This document shows positions 22,449 to 32,090 of a stretch of 64,000 nt of DNA, in pieces (position 1 is the first letter of the stretch; each line of letters opens with the position of its first letter). The stretch is taken from positions 1 to 64,000 of the forward strand of contig NZ_JALBFU010000003.1 of the NCBI RefSeq assembly GCF_022662575.1, written 5' to 3'. Made by a program: the position numbers and the translations under genes. This DNA comes from Luteimonas aquatica. Lineage in GTDB: Bacteria; Pseudomonadota; Gammaproteobacteria; Xanthomonadales; Xanthomonadaceae. Below the pieces are notes generated by a model that worked only from the letters and a program-made list of their open reading frames with translations, was not told the DNA's origin and searched no databases.

Positions 22449-23081
22449 ATGATGCGTCTTTACTACCTGCGCGGCGCCTGCTCGCTGGCCGACCACATCG
22501 TGCTGGAATGGACCGGCGCTGCCTACGAGGCGATCCAGGTGCAGCGCGAAAAGCTGCGCGATCCCGCTTTCCTGGCGATCAACCCGCTCGGCGCCGTGCC
22601 CGCGCTGCAGGCCGACGACGGCTGGGTGCTGACGCAGAACGCGGCCATCCTCAACTATCTCGCCGACAGCTATCCGCAGGCGCGCCTGGGCGGCGACGGC
22701 ACCGCGCGCGGCCGCGCCGAGGTCAATCGCTGGCTGGCGCTGTGCAACGCCGACATCCACCCCTGGTTCAAGCCGATCTTCGTGCCCGGGCGCTTCATCG
22801 AGGACAAGTCCGCGCACGAGGAACTCAAGCGCAATGCGCGCGTGCAGCTGCGCAACCTGTTCCAGAAGGCCGACGCGCAGCTGGAAGGCAAGCTCTGGCT
22901 GACCGGCGAGCGCTCGATCGCCGATCCCTATCTCTTCATCCTGCTGCGCTGGGCCAGGGCCTTGCACGTCGATCCCGACGGCGTCGATCTCGGCGGCTTC
23001 GCCAATCTCGACCGCTTCTTCGACAACATGCTTGCCGACGCCGGCGTGCAGAAGGCGCTGCGCGAGGAAGGGCTGGCCTGA
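22449..23081 (+). CDS. Glutathione S-transferase family protein
   Basis: This 210-residue cytoplasmic protein has a thioredoxin-like N-terminal domain (about 1-80: R-G-A-C-S-L-A-D-H-I-V-L-E, and the N-P-L-G-A-V-P-A-L turn with cis-proline) and an all-helical C-terminal domain (with W-L-T-G-E-R-S-I-A-D-P-Y-L-F). The cysteine in G-A-C-S is at the position used by bacterial beta-class GSTs. The likely role is glutathione conjugation or peroxide/xenobiotic detoxification. ATG 22449 follows AGGAGG at 22436-22441; ATG 22452 is next to it. It is convergent with prpC, whose stop is 63 bases away. Confidence 0.92.
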   Translation: MMRLYYLRGACSLADHIVLEWTGAAYEAIQVQREKLRDPAFLAINPLGAVPALQADDGWVLTQNAAILNYLADSYPQARLGGDGTARGRAEVNRWLALCNADIHPWFKPIFVPGRFIEDKSAHEELKRNARVQLRNLFQKADAQLEGKLWLTGERSIADPYLFILLRWARALHVDPDGVDLGGFANLDRFFDNMLADAGVQKALREEGLA

Positions 23082-23144
23082 GCGCCATCCCCGCCGGAGC
23101 CCGCGCCGCCCGCCTCGCGGGCCGGGCGCGGGCCTCGCGCCCGG

Positions 23145-24299
23145 TCAGCGCTTGTCGAGCGGAACGAACTCGCGGTCTTCGGGGCCGACGTAGTTGGCGC
23201 TGGGACGGATGATCTTGCCGTCGATGCGCTGCTCGATCACGTGCGCGCTCCAGCCGCTGGTGCGCGCGATCACGAACAGCGGCGTGAACATCGCCGTCGG
23301 CACGCCCATCATGTGGTAGCTCACCGCGCTGAACCAGTCCAGGTTCGGGAACATCTTCTTGATGTCCCACATCACCGACTCCAGGCGCTCGGCGATGTCG
23401 TACATCTTCATGTTCTTCTCTTCGGCCGAGAGCTCGCGCGCGACCTCCTTGATGACCTGGTTGCGCGGGTCGCTCACCGTGTAGACCGGATGGCCGAAAC
23501 CGATGATCACTTCCTTGCGCTCCACGCGCGCCTTGATGTCGGCCTCGGCCTCGTCCGGCGTCTCATAGCGCTTCTGCACCTCGAAGGCCACCTCGTTGGC
23601 GCCGCCGTGCTTAGGGCCGCGCAGCGCGCCGATCGCGCCGGTGATGCACGAGTGCATGTCGCTGCCGGTGCCGGCGATCACGCGCGCGGTGAAGGTGGAG
23701 GCGTTGAACTCGTGCTCGGCGTACAGGATCAGCGAGGTGTGCATGGCGCGCACCCAGGATTCGCGCGGCTTCTGCCCGTGCAGCAGGTGCAGGAAGTGGC
23801 CGCCGATGCTGTCGTCGTCGGTGTCCACGTCGATGCGCTTGCCGTTGTGGCTGTAGTGGTACCAGTACAGCAGCATCGAGCCGAGCGAGGCCATCAGCTT
23901 GTCGGCGATGTCGCGGGCGCCGGGATGGTTGTGGTCGTCCTTCTCCGGCGAGACGCAGCCGAGCACCGAAACGCCGGTGCGCATCACGTCCATCGGATGC
24001 GCCGAGGGCGGCAGCTGCTCCAGCGCCGCCTTCACCGAGGCCGGCACGCCGCGCAGCGACTTCAGCTTGGCCTTGTAGCCGGCCAGCTCGGCGGCGTTGG
24101 GCAGGGTGCCGTGCACGAGCAGGTGGGCGATTTCCTCGAACTCGCAGGTCCGGGCGATGTCGAGGATGTCGTAGCCGCGGTAGTGCAGATCGTTGCCGCT
24201 GCGGCCGACGGTGCACAGCGCGGTGTTGCCGGCGGCGGTGCCGCTCAGGGCGACGGATTTTTTCGGCTTGAAGCCGGGGGGCGGCGCAGCATCGCTCAT
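23145..24299 (-). CDS. prpC: 2-methylcitrate synthase (PrpC)
   Basis: This 384-residue citrate-synthase-fold enzyme condenses propionyl-CoA with oxaloacetate. Catalytic motifs are visible: H-G-G-A-N-E, G-F-G-H-P-V-Y and a D-P-R segment; V-S-Y-H-M-M-G-V-P and [11 protein letters not shown] fit the methylcitrate synthase subgroup rather than hexameric citrate synthase. ATG 24299 gives the usual length. It is the last gene of prpE-prpB-prpC; the 64-base gap from prpB contains the hairpin CTCCCGCGCGCGGGAG. No prpD, acnD or prpF follows; the next gene is on the other strand. Confidence 0.94.
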   Translation of the reverse strand: MSDAAPPPGFKPKKSVALSGTAAGNTALCTVGRSGNDLHYRGYDILDIARTCEFEEIAHLLVHGTLPNAAELAGYKAKLKSLRGVPASVKAALEQLPPSAHPMDVMRTGVSVLGCVSPEKDDHNHPGARDIADKLMASLGSMLLYWYHYSHNGKRIDVDTDDDSIGGHFLHLLHGQKPRESWVRAMHTSLILYAEHEFNASTFTARVIAGTGSDMHSCITGAIGALRGPKHGGANEVAFEVQKRYETPDEAEADIKARVERKEVIIGFGHPVYTVSDPRNQVIKEVARELSAEEKNMKMYDIAERLESVMWDIKKMFPNLDWFSAVSYHMMGVPTAMFTPLFVIARTSGWSAHVIEQRIDGKIIRPSANYVGPEDREFVPLDKR

Positions 24300-24363
24300 C
24301 TTCGATCCTCTTGGTGTTGTGGAGCCGCTCTCCCGCGCGCGGGAGGACGGCTTCGGCAATTTG

Positions 24364-25248
24364 TCATTTCCTGGCGGCGAACAGCGCGTCGAGGCTGCGC
24401 TCGTAGTCGTGGTAGCCGATGCGCTCGTACAGCTCCTCGCGCGTCTGCATCTGGTCGACCACGCCCTTCTGGTGGCCGTCGCGGCGGATCGCCGCGTACA
24501 CGTTCTCGGCGGCCTTGTTCATGGCGCGGAACGCCGACAGCGGATACAGCTGGATCGCCACGCCGGCCGAGGCCAGCTCCTCGCGGGTGAACAGCGGCGT
24601 CTGCCCGAACTCGGTGATGTTGGCCAGCACCGGCACCTTCACCGCGTCGACGAAGCGGCGGTAGGTGTCCAGGTCGTAGGCGGCCTCGGCGAAGATGCCG
24701 TCGGCGCCGGCCTCCACGCAGGCGATGGCGCGCTCGATCGCGGCATCGACGCCGTCGACGGCGATCGCGTCGGTACGCGCGATCAGGAAGAACGCGGCGT
24801 CGGTCCTGGCGTCGGCGGCGGCCTTGACGCGGTCGGCCATCTCGCCGGCGGAGACGATTTCCTTGCCGGGACGGTGCCCGCAACGCTTGGCGCCGACCTG
24901 GTCCTCGATGTGGCAGGCCGCCGCGCCGGCCTTGATCAGCGACTTGACCGTGCGCGCGATGTTGAAGGCGCTGGGACCGAAGCCGGTGTCGATGTCGACC
25001 AGCAGCGGCAGCGGGCAGACGTCGGTGATGCGGCGCGTGTCGATCAGCACGTCCTCGAGCGTGTTGATGCCGAGGTCGGGCATGCCCAGCGAACCGGCCG
25101 CGACGCCGCCGCCGGACAGGTAGATGGCGCGGTAGCCGGCGCGCTGCGCGAGCAGGGCGTGGTTGGCGTTGATGGCGCCGATCACCTGCAGCGGCGATTC
25201 GGCGGCAAGCGCGGCGCGGAAACGTGCGCCTGCGGAGGATTCGGACAT
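24364..25248 (-). CDS. prpB: Methylisocitrate lyase (PrpB)
   Basis: This 294-residue member of the isocitrate lyase/PEP mutase superfamily splits 2-methylisocitrate into pyruvate and succinate. The diagnostic K-R-C-G-H-R-P-G-K loop, with the catalytic cysteine, is present at about residue 120, after D-I-D-T-G-F-G and H-I-E-D-Q-V-G-A. Length and motifs match PrpB rather than isocitrate lyase. It is 73 bases downstream of prpE and 64 bases upstream of prpC on the same strand, consistent with one operon for propionate breakdown. Confidence 0.95.
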   Translation of the reverse strand: MSESSAGARFRAALAAESPLQVIGAINANHALLAQRAGYRAIYLSGGGVAAGSLGMPDLGINTLEDVLIDTRRITDVCPLPLLVDIDTGFGPSAFNIARTVKSLIKAGAAACHIEDQVGAKRCGHRPGKEIVSAGEMADRVKAAADARTDAAFFLIARTDAIAVDGVDAAIERAIACVEAGADGIFAEAAYDLDTYRRFVDAVKVPVLANITEFGQTPLFTREELASAGVAIQLYPLSAFRAMNKAAENVYAAIRRDGHQKGVVDQMQTREELYERIGYHDYERSLDALFAARK

Positions 25249-25321
25249 CGTTCGGCTCCGTGGGGACGGCTCGGGAAACCGCCATTTTAACCCGCCGCTC
25301 CCCGGGCGGTCGCCGGAGCGC

Positions 25322-27211
25322 CTATTCGGCGTCCGCGCCCCGCGCCAGGGCCCGCCGCACTTCCTCCAGCGCGTTCGGATCGTCCAGCGTGGACAGGTCG
25401 CCGGGGTCGCGCTGTTCGGCCAGGGCCTGCAGCGAGCGCCGCAGCAGCTTGCCCGAGCGCGTCTTGGGCAGCGCGCCGACCACGTAGACGCGCGCGGGTC
25501 GGGCCACCGCGCCGAGCTGGCGGCTGACGCACTCGCGCATTTCCCGCGCCGCCGTCGCCGCCTCGCCTCCGGCCTGCCTGAGCGTGGCGAACACCACCGG
25601 CACCTGTCCCTTGAGCTCGTCGCGCACGCCGATCACCGCGGCCTCGGCGACGTCGGGATGGCTGGACACCGATTCCTCGATCTCGCGCGTGCCCAGCCGA
25701 TGGCCGGCGACGTTGATCACGTCGTCGGTGCGCCCGAGGATGAAGGTGTAGCCGTCGTCGTCGCGGATCGCCCAGTCGAGCGAGCTGTAGACCAGCGGCT
25801 TGAAGTGCGAGAAGTAGCTGCGCAGGAAGCGGGCGTCGTCGTTCCATACGGTGGTCATGCAGCCCGGCGGGAGCGGCGGCTCGATGACCAGCACGCCCTT
25901 CCGGTTCGGCGCGGCCTCCTCGCCGGTCGCCTCGTCGATCACGCGCAGGTCGTAGCCGGGCATGGGCAGTCCCGGCGAGCCGAACTTCACAGGCTTCATC
26001 TCCACGCCGGGCATCAGCGCCAGCACCGGCCAGCCGGTCTCGGTCTGCCAGTAGTTGTCGATGACCGTCTTGCCGATGCCCTCGGTGATCCAGTGCGCGG
26101 TCGGCTCGTCCAGCGGTTCGCCGGCCAGGAACAGGTAGCGCAGCGCCGACAGGTCGTGCTTCTTCAGCCAGGCCGGGTCCTGCTTCTTCAGCACGCGGAT
26201 GCCGGTCGGCGAGGAGAACATGGTGTGCACGCCGTAGCGCTCGCAGATGCGCCACCAGATGCCCGGGTCGGGCGCGGTCGGCAGTCCTTCGTAGAGGATC
26301 GAGGTCGCGCCGGCGATCAGCGGGCCGTAGACGTTGTAGGAATGCCCCACCGCCCAGCCGACGTCGGAGGTGGAGAACATCGCCTGCCCCGCGCGCACGT
26401 CGTAGATCGCCCACATCGACAGCGCCAGCGCCACCGCGTAGCCGCCGACGTCGCGCTGCACGCCCTTGGGCTTGCCGGTGGTGCCGGAGGTGTAAAGCAG
26501 GTAGCTCGGTTCGTTGGATTCCAGCCAGGCCACGTCCACCTGCTCGCCGGCGTGGCGCTCGCGCAGCGCGGCGTAGTCGACGTCGCGGCCTTCCACGCGC
26601 GCGTAGCCCGGATCGAGGCCGCGATCGACCATCAGCACGTGCGGCGGCGGCGTGCCGGCCTCGGCGCAGGCGGCGTCCACCAGCGGCTTGTAGGGGATCG
26701 CCTTGCCGCCGCGGCTGCCGGCGTCGGCGGCGATCAGCAGCTTGGGACGGGCGTCGTCGATGCGCAGCGCCAGGTTGTGCGCCGCGAAGCCGCCGAAGAC
26801 CACCGAATGCACCGCGCCGATGCGCGCGCAGGCCAGCATCGCGAACACCGCCTCGGCGATGTTGGGCATGTAGATCACCACGCGGTCGCCGCGACCGACA
26901 TCGAGCGCGCGCAGCACCGCGGCGAACGTGTTCACCTCGCGGTGCAGTTCGCGATAGCTGATCTCGCGGGTGGTCCCGGTTTCCGTGGAGATCGCCACCA
27001 GCGCGAGCTGGTCGGCGCGCGCCTCCAGGTGGCGGTCGACCGCATTGTGGCAGAGGTTGGTTTCCCCGCCGGCGAACCATCGGCGGAACGGCGGGTCGTC
27101 GTAGACGAGGATGCGCTCGGGCGGCCTGTGCCAGTCGATCGCGCGTGCCTGCTCGGCCCAGAAGGCCTCGGGCTGCTCGATGGAGCGGCGATGGAACTCC
27201 TCGTAACGCAT
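25322..27211 (-). CDS. prpE: Propionate--CoA ligase (PrpE)
   Basis: This 629-residue acyl-CoA synthetase activates propionate with ATP and CoA. The AMP-binding motif [15 protein letters not shown] is of the PrpE type (acetyl-CoA synthetases usually have P-K-G-V-L-H). An N-terminal ACAS_N region (F-W-A-E-Q-A) and the C-terminal [13 protein letters not shown] and T-R-S-G-K-L-L-R lysine motif are present. ATG 27211 is chosen because residues upstream are not family-like. It heads the prpE-prpB-prpC operon; a near-palindrome 62 bases upstream is shared with cstA. Confidence 0.94.
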   Translation of the reverse strand: MRYEEFHRRSIEQPEAFWAEQARAIDWHRPPERILVYDDPPFRRWFAGGETNLCHNAVDRHLEARADQLALVAISTETGTTREISYRELHREVNTFAAVLRALDVGRGDRVVIYMPNIAEAVFAMLACARIGAVHSVVFGGFAAHNLALRIDDARPKLLIAADAGSRGGKAIPYKPLVDAACAEAGTPPPHVLMVDRGLDPGYARVEGRDVDYAALRERHAGEQVDVAWLESNEPSYLLYTSGTTGKPKGVQRDVGGYAVALALSMWAIYDVRAGQAMFSTSDVGWAVGHSYNVYGPLIAGATSILYEGLPTAPDPGIWWRICERYGVHTMFSSPTGIRVLKKQDPAWLKKHDLSALRYLFLAGEPLDEPTAHWITEGIGKTVIDNYWQTETGWPVLALMPGVEMKPVKFGSPGLPMPGYDLRVIDEATGEEAAPNRKGVLVIEPPLPPGCMTTVWNDDARFLRSYFSHFKPLVYSSLDWAIRDDDGYTFILGRTDDVINVAGHRLGTREIEESVSSHPDVAEAAVIGVRDELKGQVPVVFATLRQAGGEAATAAREMRECVSRQLGAVARPARVYVVGALPKTRSGKLLRRSLQALAEQRDPGDLSTLDDPNALEEVRRALARGADAE

Positions 27212-27273
27212 CGGTGCGTCTGCGCATCCTCCACGGTCCGATGCAAGGCTAGCCCGGCGGCGCCGATGCCGCG

Positions 27274-27291
27274 CTACGACCTTGGTCTTAG
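27274..27291 (-). promoter_or_regulatory. Near-palindromic site upstream of prpE
   Basis: On the plus strand this reads CTACGACCTTGGTCTTAG. The two 8-base arms match by inversion with one mismatch. It lies 62 bases upstream of the prpE ATG. The site at 52897-52913, upstream of cstA, is identical at 13 of 17 positions. It is probably an activator site; the regulator is unknown. Confidence 0.5.
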
Positions 27292-27361
27292 GGCGGCATC
27301 CTCTCCGGGGCAAGGGCCTTTGCAACCGGGAGAGCGCCCGCGAAGCGGCGTGATCGTGCGG

Positions 27362-28519
27362 CTATCCGGCGCGGATGCCCGACAGCGCGTCCAGGACCGG
27401 CGCCACCTGCGACTCGCGACCCAGCGCCGCGCCGACCGAGCGCAGCGCGCGCGCCAGCGCCTCGGGCGAATCGGCGCGCAGCGTCGCATGCCCGACCTTG
27501 CGGCCCTGACGCGGCGACTTGCCGTAATCGTGCCAGTGCCCGCCGGCTTCGCGCAGCACCGCGCCGCCATCGGGCAGCGCGCCGATCCAGTTCAGCATGC
27601 AGGCGTGGCCGCGCATGTGCGTGGCGCCCAGCGGCAGGCCGAGCACGGCGCGCAGATGGTTCTGGAACTGCGAGGTTTCCGCGCCCTCGATGGTCCAGTG
27701 GCCGGAATTGTGCACGCGCGGCGCCAGCTCGTTGGCGAGCAGCTGCCCGTCGCGGCAGAACAGCTCGAGCGCGAACACGCCCACGTAGTCGAGTTTTCCC
27801 GCCAGCGCGCGCGCGTAGCCGAACGCCTGCTCGGCCAGCGCCGCGTCGGTGCGGGTCGGCGCCAGGCTGGCGGAGAGCACGCCGTCGACGTGCCAGTTCT
27901 CGGTCAGCGGCCAGGCGCGGAATTCGCCGTCGCGCCCGCGCACCGCCACCACGCTCAACTCGCGCTCGAACGGGATGAACGCCTCCACGATCAGGCCCAC
28001 CGTCTGCGCCTGTCCGCCCAGCGCCTGCCAGGCGGCGTCGAGATCGGCCTCGCTGCGGATGCGGAACTGGCCCTTGCCGTCGTAGCCCAGCCGTCGCGTC
28101 TTCAGGATGCAGGCGCCGCCGATGCGCGCCACTTCGGCGTCGAGCTGCGCGCGCGAATCCACCGCCGCGAAGGCACCCACCGGGATGCCGAGGTTGCGGA
28201 ACAGGGTCTTCTCGACCAGGCGGTCCTGCGCCACCGACAGGGCATGCGGATTCGGGAACACCGGCACGCGCTCGGCGAGCCAGTGCGCGCTCTCGGCCGG
28301 CACGTTCTCGAAATCGAAGGTCGCCACGTCCACCGCGGCCGCGAACTCGGCCAGCGCGCGCTCGTCGCGGTAGTCGCCCACCAGCAACGGCGCGAACTGC
28401 CCGGCGCAGGCGTCCGGCTCGGTGTCCATGGCCAAAAAGCGCAGGCCCAGCGGCGCGCCGGAGAGCGCCAGCATGCGGGCCAGCTGCCCGCCGCCGAGGA
28501 TGCCGACGGTGGTGGTCAT
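27362..28519 (-). CDS. purK: 5-(carboxyamino)imidazole ribonucleotide synthase (PurK)
   Basis: This 385-residue ATP-grasp enzyme carboxylates aminoimidazole ribonucleotide in purine synthesis. The N-terminal I-L-G-G-G-Q-L-A-R-M is the family signature. The ATP-grasp domain has K-T-R-R-L-G-Y-D-G-K-G-Q and E-x-F-I-P-F-E-R-E-L-S; N-E-L-A-P-R-V-H-N-S-G-H-W-T is the active-site segment. ATG 28519 matches this N-terminus exactly. It follows purE by 40 bases on the same strand, the standard purEK operon. Confidence 0.96.
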   Translation of the reverse strand: MTTTVGILGGGQLARMLALSGAPLGLRFLAMDTEPDACAGQFAPLLVGDYRDERALAEFAAAVDVATFDFENVPAESAHWLAERVPVFPNPHALSVAQDRLVEKTLFRNLGIPVGAFAAVDSRAQLDAEVARIGGACILKTRRLGYDGKGQFRIRSEADLDAAWQALGGQAQTVGLIVEAFIPFERELSVVAVRGRDGEFRAWPLTENWHVDGVLSASLAPTRTDAALAEQAFGYARALAGKLDYVGVFALELFCRDGQLLANELAPRVHNSGHWTIEGAETSQFQNHLRAVLGLPLGATHMRGHACMLNWIGALPDGGAVLREAGGHWHDYGKSPRQGRKVGHATLRADSPEALARALRSVGAALGRESQVAPVLDALSGIRAG

Positions 28520-28559
28520 GGCCTGCCCGTCGCTTGCGCGGGCCTTGCTTGCGCCTGCC

Positions 28560-29093
28560 TCACTTGCGCGGATCGTCGTTGCCGGCGACGTCCTCGGTCT
28601 GCTTGCGGCGGTAGGCCGCCAGCGCCTGCGCGATCGCGGGATGGTCGGCCGCGAGCAGCGCCGCGGCGAACAGCGCGGCATTGGCCGCGCCGGCCTGGCC
28701 GATGGCGAAGGTGGCCACCGGAATGCCGGCCGGCATCTGCACGATCGAAAGCAGCGAATCGAGCCCGTTCAGCGCCCGCGACTGCACCGGCACGCCGAGC
28801 ACCGGCACCGCGGTCTTGGCGGCCAGCATGCCCGGCAGGTGCGCGGCGCCGCCGGCGCCGGCGACGATCGCGCGCAGGCCGCGCGCCTGCGCGGTGTCGG
28901 CATATTCGAACAGCACGTCGGGCGTGCGGTGCGCGGAGACCACGCGCGCCTCGAACGGCACGCCGAGCGTCTCCAGCATCTGCGCGGCGTGCTGCATCGT
29001 CTCCCAGTCCGAGCGCGAGCCCATGACGACGCCGACCAGCGGCGCGGAGGCGGTGTCCTTGGCGAGGGCGGCGGCGGTGAGCTGGTCCGGCAT
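28560..29093 (-). CDS. purE: N5-carboxyaminoimidazole ribonucleotide mutase (PurE class I)
   Basis: This 177-residue enzyme moves the carboxyl group in the step after PurK. The family motifs [29 protein letters not shown] and L[11 protein letters not shown] appear in order, with the catalytic serine and histidine in the first two. ATG 29093 is used; a TTG 18 bases upstream is also in frame. The presence of PurK supports the class I (mutase) assignment. Divergent from the Trm112-like gene, 57 bases apart. Confidence 0.96.
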   Translation of the reverse strand: MPDQLTAAALAKDTASAPLVGVVMGSRSDWETMQHAAQMLETLGVPFEARVVSAHRTPDVLFEYADTAQARGLRAIVAGAGGAAHLPGMLAAKTAVPVLGVPVQSRALNGLDSLLSIVQMPAGIPVATFAIGQAGAANAALFAAALLAADHPAIAQALAAYRRKQTEDVAGNDDPRK

Positions 29094-29150
29094 GGTCGTT
29101 CCCGGTCGCAAAGACGTATTCTACCGGCCCCACGTCGTTCCGGGACCCCC

Positions 29151-29420
29151 ATGGACCGCAAACTGCTCGACATCCTCGTCTGCCCGGCCAGCCGCCAGCC
29201 GCTCGCCCTGCTCGACAAGGCCGGCCTGGAGGCGCTCAACCGCGCGATCGCCGAGGGCGGCGTCAAGCGCGTCGACGACGGCCGGCAGCCCGAGCCGCTG
29301 CGCGAGGCGCTGGTGACGCGCGACCGCAAGCTCGTCTACCGCGTCGACGACGGCATTCCGGTGCTGCTCGCCGAGGAAGGCATCGAGACCGGGCAGATCG
29401 CCGGCTTCCCCAAGGCATGA
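29151..29420 (+). CDS. Trm112 family protein
   Basis: This 89-residue protein belongs to the Trm112/YcaR family: it starts M-D-R-K-L-L-D-I-L-V-C-P and ends with Y-R-V-D-D-G-I-P-V-L-L-A-E-E. Compared with the roughly 60-residue bacterial YcaR it has an insert of about 30 residues. Only one of the usual cysteines is left (C-P-A-S), so zinc binding by the typical knuckle is unlikely. In eukaryotes and archaea Trm112 activates methyltransferases; the bacterial role is unclear. Its stop overlaps the nadC start (ATGA), so the two are coupled. Confidence 0.88.
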   Translation: MDRKLLDILVCPASRQPLALLDKAGLEALNRAIAEGGVKRVDDGRQPEPLREALVTRDRKLVYRVDDGIPVLLAEEGIETGQIAGFPKA

Positions 29421-30316
29421 CTGCTCCGCACGAGGCCGCGCGCCTGGAGCCGCCGCCCGCCGCAGCGGTGGCGGCCGACGTGGCGCGCGCCCTGGCCGAG
29501 GATCTGGGCAGCGGCGACGTCACCGCCGCCCTGCTGCCGGACGAGGCCGACGTCGCCTACCTGCTGTGCAAGGAGGACGCGGTGGTGTGCGGACGCCCCT
29601 GGTTCGACGCCTGCCACCGCGCGCTCGATCCGCAGGTGCGCATCGACTGGCGGGTGGCCGAGGGCGACCGCGTCGCCAAGGGCAGCGTGCTGGCCACCCT
29701 GGCCGGGCGCACCCGCGCCCTGGTCAGCGCCGAGCGCACCTCGCTGAACTTCCTGCAGACGCTGAGCGGCGTGGCCACCGCCACCGCCGCCTACGTCGAG
29801 GCGGTGCGCGGCACTGGCGCGCGGATCCTCGACACCCGCAAGACCCTGCCCGGCCTGCGCCTGGCCGAGAAGTACGCGGTGCGCGCCGGCGGCGGCGACA
29901 ACCATCGCATCGGCCTGTACGACGCGGTGATGCTGAAGGAGAACCACATCCGCGCCGCCGGCTCGATCGCCGCGGCGATCGCCGAGGCGCGCCGGGCGCA
30001 GCCGACGCTGCCGCTGATCGTGGAGGTGGAGACGCTGGAACAGCTGCGCGAGGCGCTGCGCGCCGGCTGCACGCGCATCCTGATCGACGACTTCGACGCC
30101 GCCACGCGCCGCGAGGCGGTCCGCATCGCCGCGCAGGCGGCGGCCGACGGCCAGACGCCGCACGGCCGGATCCCGCTGGAGGTCTCAGGCGGCGTCGACC
30201 TGGCCGGCGTGCGCGCGATCGCCGAGGACGGCGTGGACTGCATCTCGATCGGCGCGCTGACCAAGCACGTGCGCGCCATCGACCTGTCGCTGAAGCTCGG
30301 CCCCCCGCCGCGCTGA
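29417..30316 (+). CDS. nadC: Nicotinate-nucleotide pyrophosphorylase (quinolinate phosphoribosyltransferase)
   Basis: This 299-residue cytoplasmic enzyme turns quinolinate and PRPP into nicotinate mononucleotide for NAD synthesis. Family segments include A-L-A-E-D-L-G-S-G-D-V-T, E-R-T-S-L-N-F-L-Q-T-L-S-G-V-A-T, D-T-R-K-T-L-P-G-L-R and K-Y-A-V-R-A-G-G-G-x-N-H-R. The C-terminus has V-S-G-G-V and I-S-I-G-A-L-T-K. It overlaps the Trm112-like gene by 4 bases. No nadA or nadB is in the window. Confidence 0.96.
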   Translation: MTAPHEAARLEPPPAAAVAADVARALAEDLGSGDVTAALLPDEADVAYLLCKEDAVVCGRPWFDACHRALDPQVRIDWRVAEGDRVAKGSVLATLAGRTRALVSAERTSLNFLQTLSGVATATAAYVEAVRGTGARILDTRKTLPGLRLAEKYAVRAGGGDNHRIGLYDAVMLKENHIRAAGSIAAAIAEARRAQPTLPLIVEVETLEQLREALRAGCTRILIDDFDAATRREAVRIAAQAAADGQTPHGRIPLEVSGGVDLAGVRAIAEDGVDCISIGALTKHVRAIDLSLKLGPPPR

Positions 30317-30325
30317 GCCGCCGCC

Positions 30326-30652
30326 ATGCCCGGCCTGCTCATCCTGATGATCGTCGGTGCTGCCGCCTTCGCCTACTGGAGCGCGGCGCGCGGCGCGGCC
30401 GAACGCGCCACGGTGGTCGGCCGCAACGCCTGCCGCGCCGCCGGCGTGCAGCTGCTCGACCAGACCGTGCACGCCAACGGACTGCGCCTGCGCCGCAACG
30501 AGGACGGCCGGCTCGGCTTCGAGCGCAGCTTCCGGTTCGAGTACTCCTACGACGGCCAGGACCGGCACGTCGGCCGGCTGGTGCTGCGCGGCGAGGAACT
30601 GGTCTATTTCAGCGGTCCGGCACAAGCGGCGCCGGTCATCGACCTGCACTGA
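30326..30652 (+). CDS. DUF3301 domain-containing membrane protein
   Basis: This 108-residue protein has one N-terminal membrane segment (about residues 3-18, L-L-I-L-M-I-V-G-A-A-A-F-A-Y-W) followed by a small soluble domain. DUF3301 features seen are R-N-A-C-R-A-A-G-V-Q-L-L-D-Q-T-V and F-E-Y-S-Y-D-G. The domain is of unknown function and occurs across gammaproteobacteria. It begins 9 bases after nadC and is probably co-transcribed with it. It is convergent with sspB. Confidence 0.88.
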   Translation: MPGLLILMIVGAAAFAYWSAARGAAERATVVGRNACRAAGVQLLDQTVHANGLRLRRNEDGRLGFERSFRFEYSYDGQDRHVGRLVLRGEELVYFSGPAQAAPVIDLH

Positions 30653-30693
30653 ACGATCCGCGTCCGGCCGGCAGGGGCGTCGCCCCGCCGCGC

Positions 30694-31152
30694 CTACTTC
30701 ACTACGCGCAAATGCCCGCCGCGACGCGGCGGCGGGGTCTGGTCGTCGTCGGGCGGCCCGTCGACGAGCTCGCCCTCGAGGGAGACCGCCGCATCGTCCT
30801 CGTCGCGCGCCTCGCCGCCGGGGATCTCCTCCGGCAGGGCCATGCCCTGCCCCGTCTCGCGGGCGTAGATCGCCAGCACCGCCGACACCGGCACCGTCAC
30901 CGGATGGCTGACGCCGCCGAAGCGCGCGGTGAAGCGGATGCTCTCGTTGTCCATCTCGAGCTTGGCCACGGCGCGCTCGGCGATGTTGAGCACCACCTTG
31001 CCTTCCTTCACCGTATGCGCGGGCACGCGCACGCCGGGCTGGGTGGCATCGACCAGCACGTGCGGCGTCATGCCGTTGTCGGCGATCCATTCGTACAGCG
31101 CCCGCAGCAGATACGGGCGGTGGCTGGTCATGGCGGGCGACACATCGCTCAT
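30694..31152 (-). CDS. sspB: ClpXP protease specificity-enhancing factor SspB
   Basis: This 152-residue adaptor delivers ssrA-tagged and other substrates to ClpXP. The N-terminal domain (about 8-115) has R-P-Y-L-L-R-A-L-Y-E-W-I-A-D-N-G, the substrate-binding fold start. A flexible acidic linker follows, and the C-terminus G-G-H-L-R-V-V-K is the short peptide that docks on ClpX. ATG 31152 is used; ATG 31131 (M-T-S-H-R-P) would also keep the domain whole. It lies 94 bases downstream of sspA, the standard pair. Confidence 0.95.
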   Translation of the reverse strand: MSDVSPAMTSHRPYLLRALYEWIADNGMTPHVLVDATQPGVRVPAHTVKEGKVVLNIAERAVAKLEMDNESIRFTARFGGVSHPVTVPVSAVLAIYARETGQGMALPEEIPGGEARDEDDAAVSLEGELVDGPPDDDQTPPPRRGGHLRVVK

Positions 31153-31246
31153 GGCGTCAGTGTACTCCCCTTGGCGAGACCGCACAGGAGCGCGCTTGCG
31201 TCGCGCGCATGCGTCGGAAGGCGCGCGGCTCCGCGGGGTGCCGCCC

Positions 31247-31885
31247 TTACGCCGGAATCTCGCGCAGCATCTTTTCCTGCGGCGTCAGGCTGCGGATGAA
31301 CCCGGGGTTGCGGAAGATGCGGTTGCCGTAGTCCTCGATCGCCTTGCCGTCCTTGGGCAGCGGAACATCGAGCGATTGCAGGCGCCAGATGATCGGCGCC
31401 ATCGCGCAGTCGGCCAGGCTCATTTCCGGATTGAGGAAGAACTTGCTGGCCTTGAACAGCGGCACCGACGCGGTGAGCAGCTCCTTGAGCCGCTTGCGTC
31501 CGGCCTCGGCCTGCTGCTTGTTGCCGAGCTGGATCGCCTGCACCTGCGGCACCCAGTCGTGCTCGATGCGCAGCATCGCCAGGCGCAGGCGCGCGCGGGA
31601 GAGCGGATCGACGGGCATCAGCGGCGGGTGCGGGTAGCGCTCGTCCAGGTATTCGCTGACCACGCTGGCCGCGTACAGCACCAGGTCGCGCTCGACCAGG
31701 GTCGGCACCGAGTGGTACGGGTTGAGGTCGATCAGGTCTTCGGGGGGATTCTGCGGATCGACCGCGATCAGGTCGTAGGTGACGCCCTTGGCGGCCAGCA
31801 CCAGCCGCGCGCGGTGGCACAGCACGTCGTCGACCGAGGAAAACAGGGTCAGGGCATTACGCATACGCGGACTCGTCGCCATCAT
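31247..31885 (-). CDS. sspA: Stringent starvation protein A (SspA)
   Basis: This 212-residue protein has a glutathione-S-transferase fold that in E. coli binds RNA polymerase and alters transcription under starvation or acid stress. The N-terminal thioredoxin-like part has T-L-F-S-S-V-D-D-V-L-C-H-R and N-P-Y-H-S-V-P-T-L-V-E-R-D-L; the C-terminal helical domain has L-A-D-C-A-M-A-P-I-I-W-R-L. The start is one of two adjacent ATGs (31885/31882), with GGAG 7 bases upstream. It sits between petABC and sspB, the order common in gammaproteobacteria. Confidence 0.94.
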   Translation of the reverse strand: MMATSPRMRNALTLFSSVDDVLCHRARLVLAAKGVTYDLIAVDPQNPPEDLIDLNPYHSVPTLVERDLVLYAASVVSEYLDERYPHPPLMPVDPLSRARLRLAMLRIEHDWVPQVQAIQLGNKQQAEAGRKRLKELLTASVPLFKASKFFLNPEMSLADCAMAPIIWRLQSLDVPLPKDGKAIEDYGNRIFRNPGFIRSLTPQEKMLREIPA

Positions 31886-31997
31886 GGGCATTCTCCAACG
31901 GCCGGAATCCGCCGGCCGCATCGGCGCCGCCTGCCCCTCGCAGTCGGCTGCCACGGTTCCCCGAGCCCCGCGCGTCCCCCGTTCCGCCAAAAGCCAT

Positions 31998-32070
31998 CAA
32001 GAGCCGCTCTTGCGAAAAGCCCGCGCACGGGTGCGCGGATTCGCGAAGAGGCCCGCCTGCGCGAGCGGGC
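31998..32070. terminator. Cluster of three hairpins after the petABC operon
   Basis: CAAGAGC/GCTCTTG (31998-32004, 32006-32012), CCGCGCAC/GTGCGCGG (32021-32028, 32031-32038) and GCCCGC/GCGGGC (32051-32056, 32065-32070) follow one another. The last extends through a bulge as AAGAG/CTCTT. They sit between the petC stop and the sspA start on the minus strand, so they may end the petABC transcript before sspA. Confidence 0.5.
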
Positions 32071-32090
32071 TCTTGCGGAAGGACCCGCCT

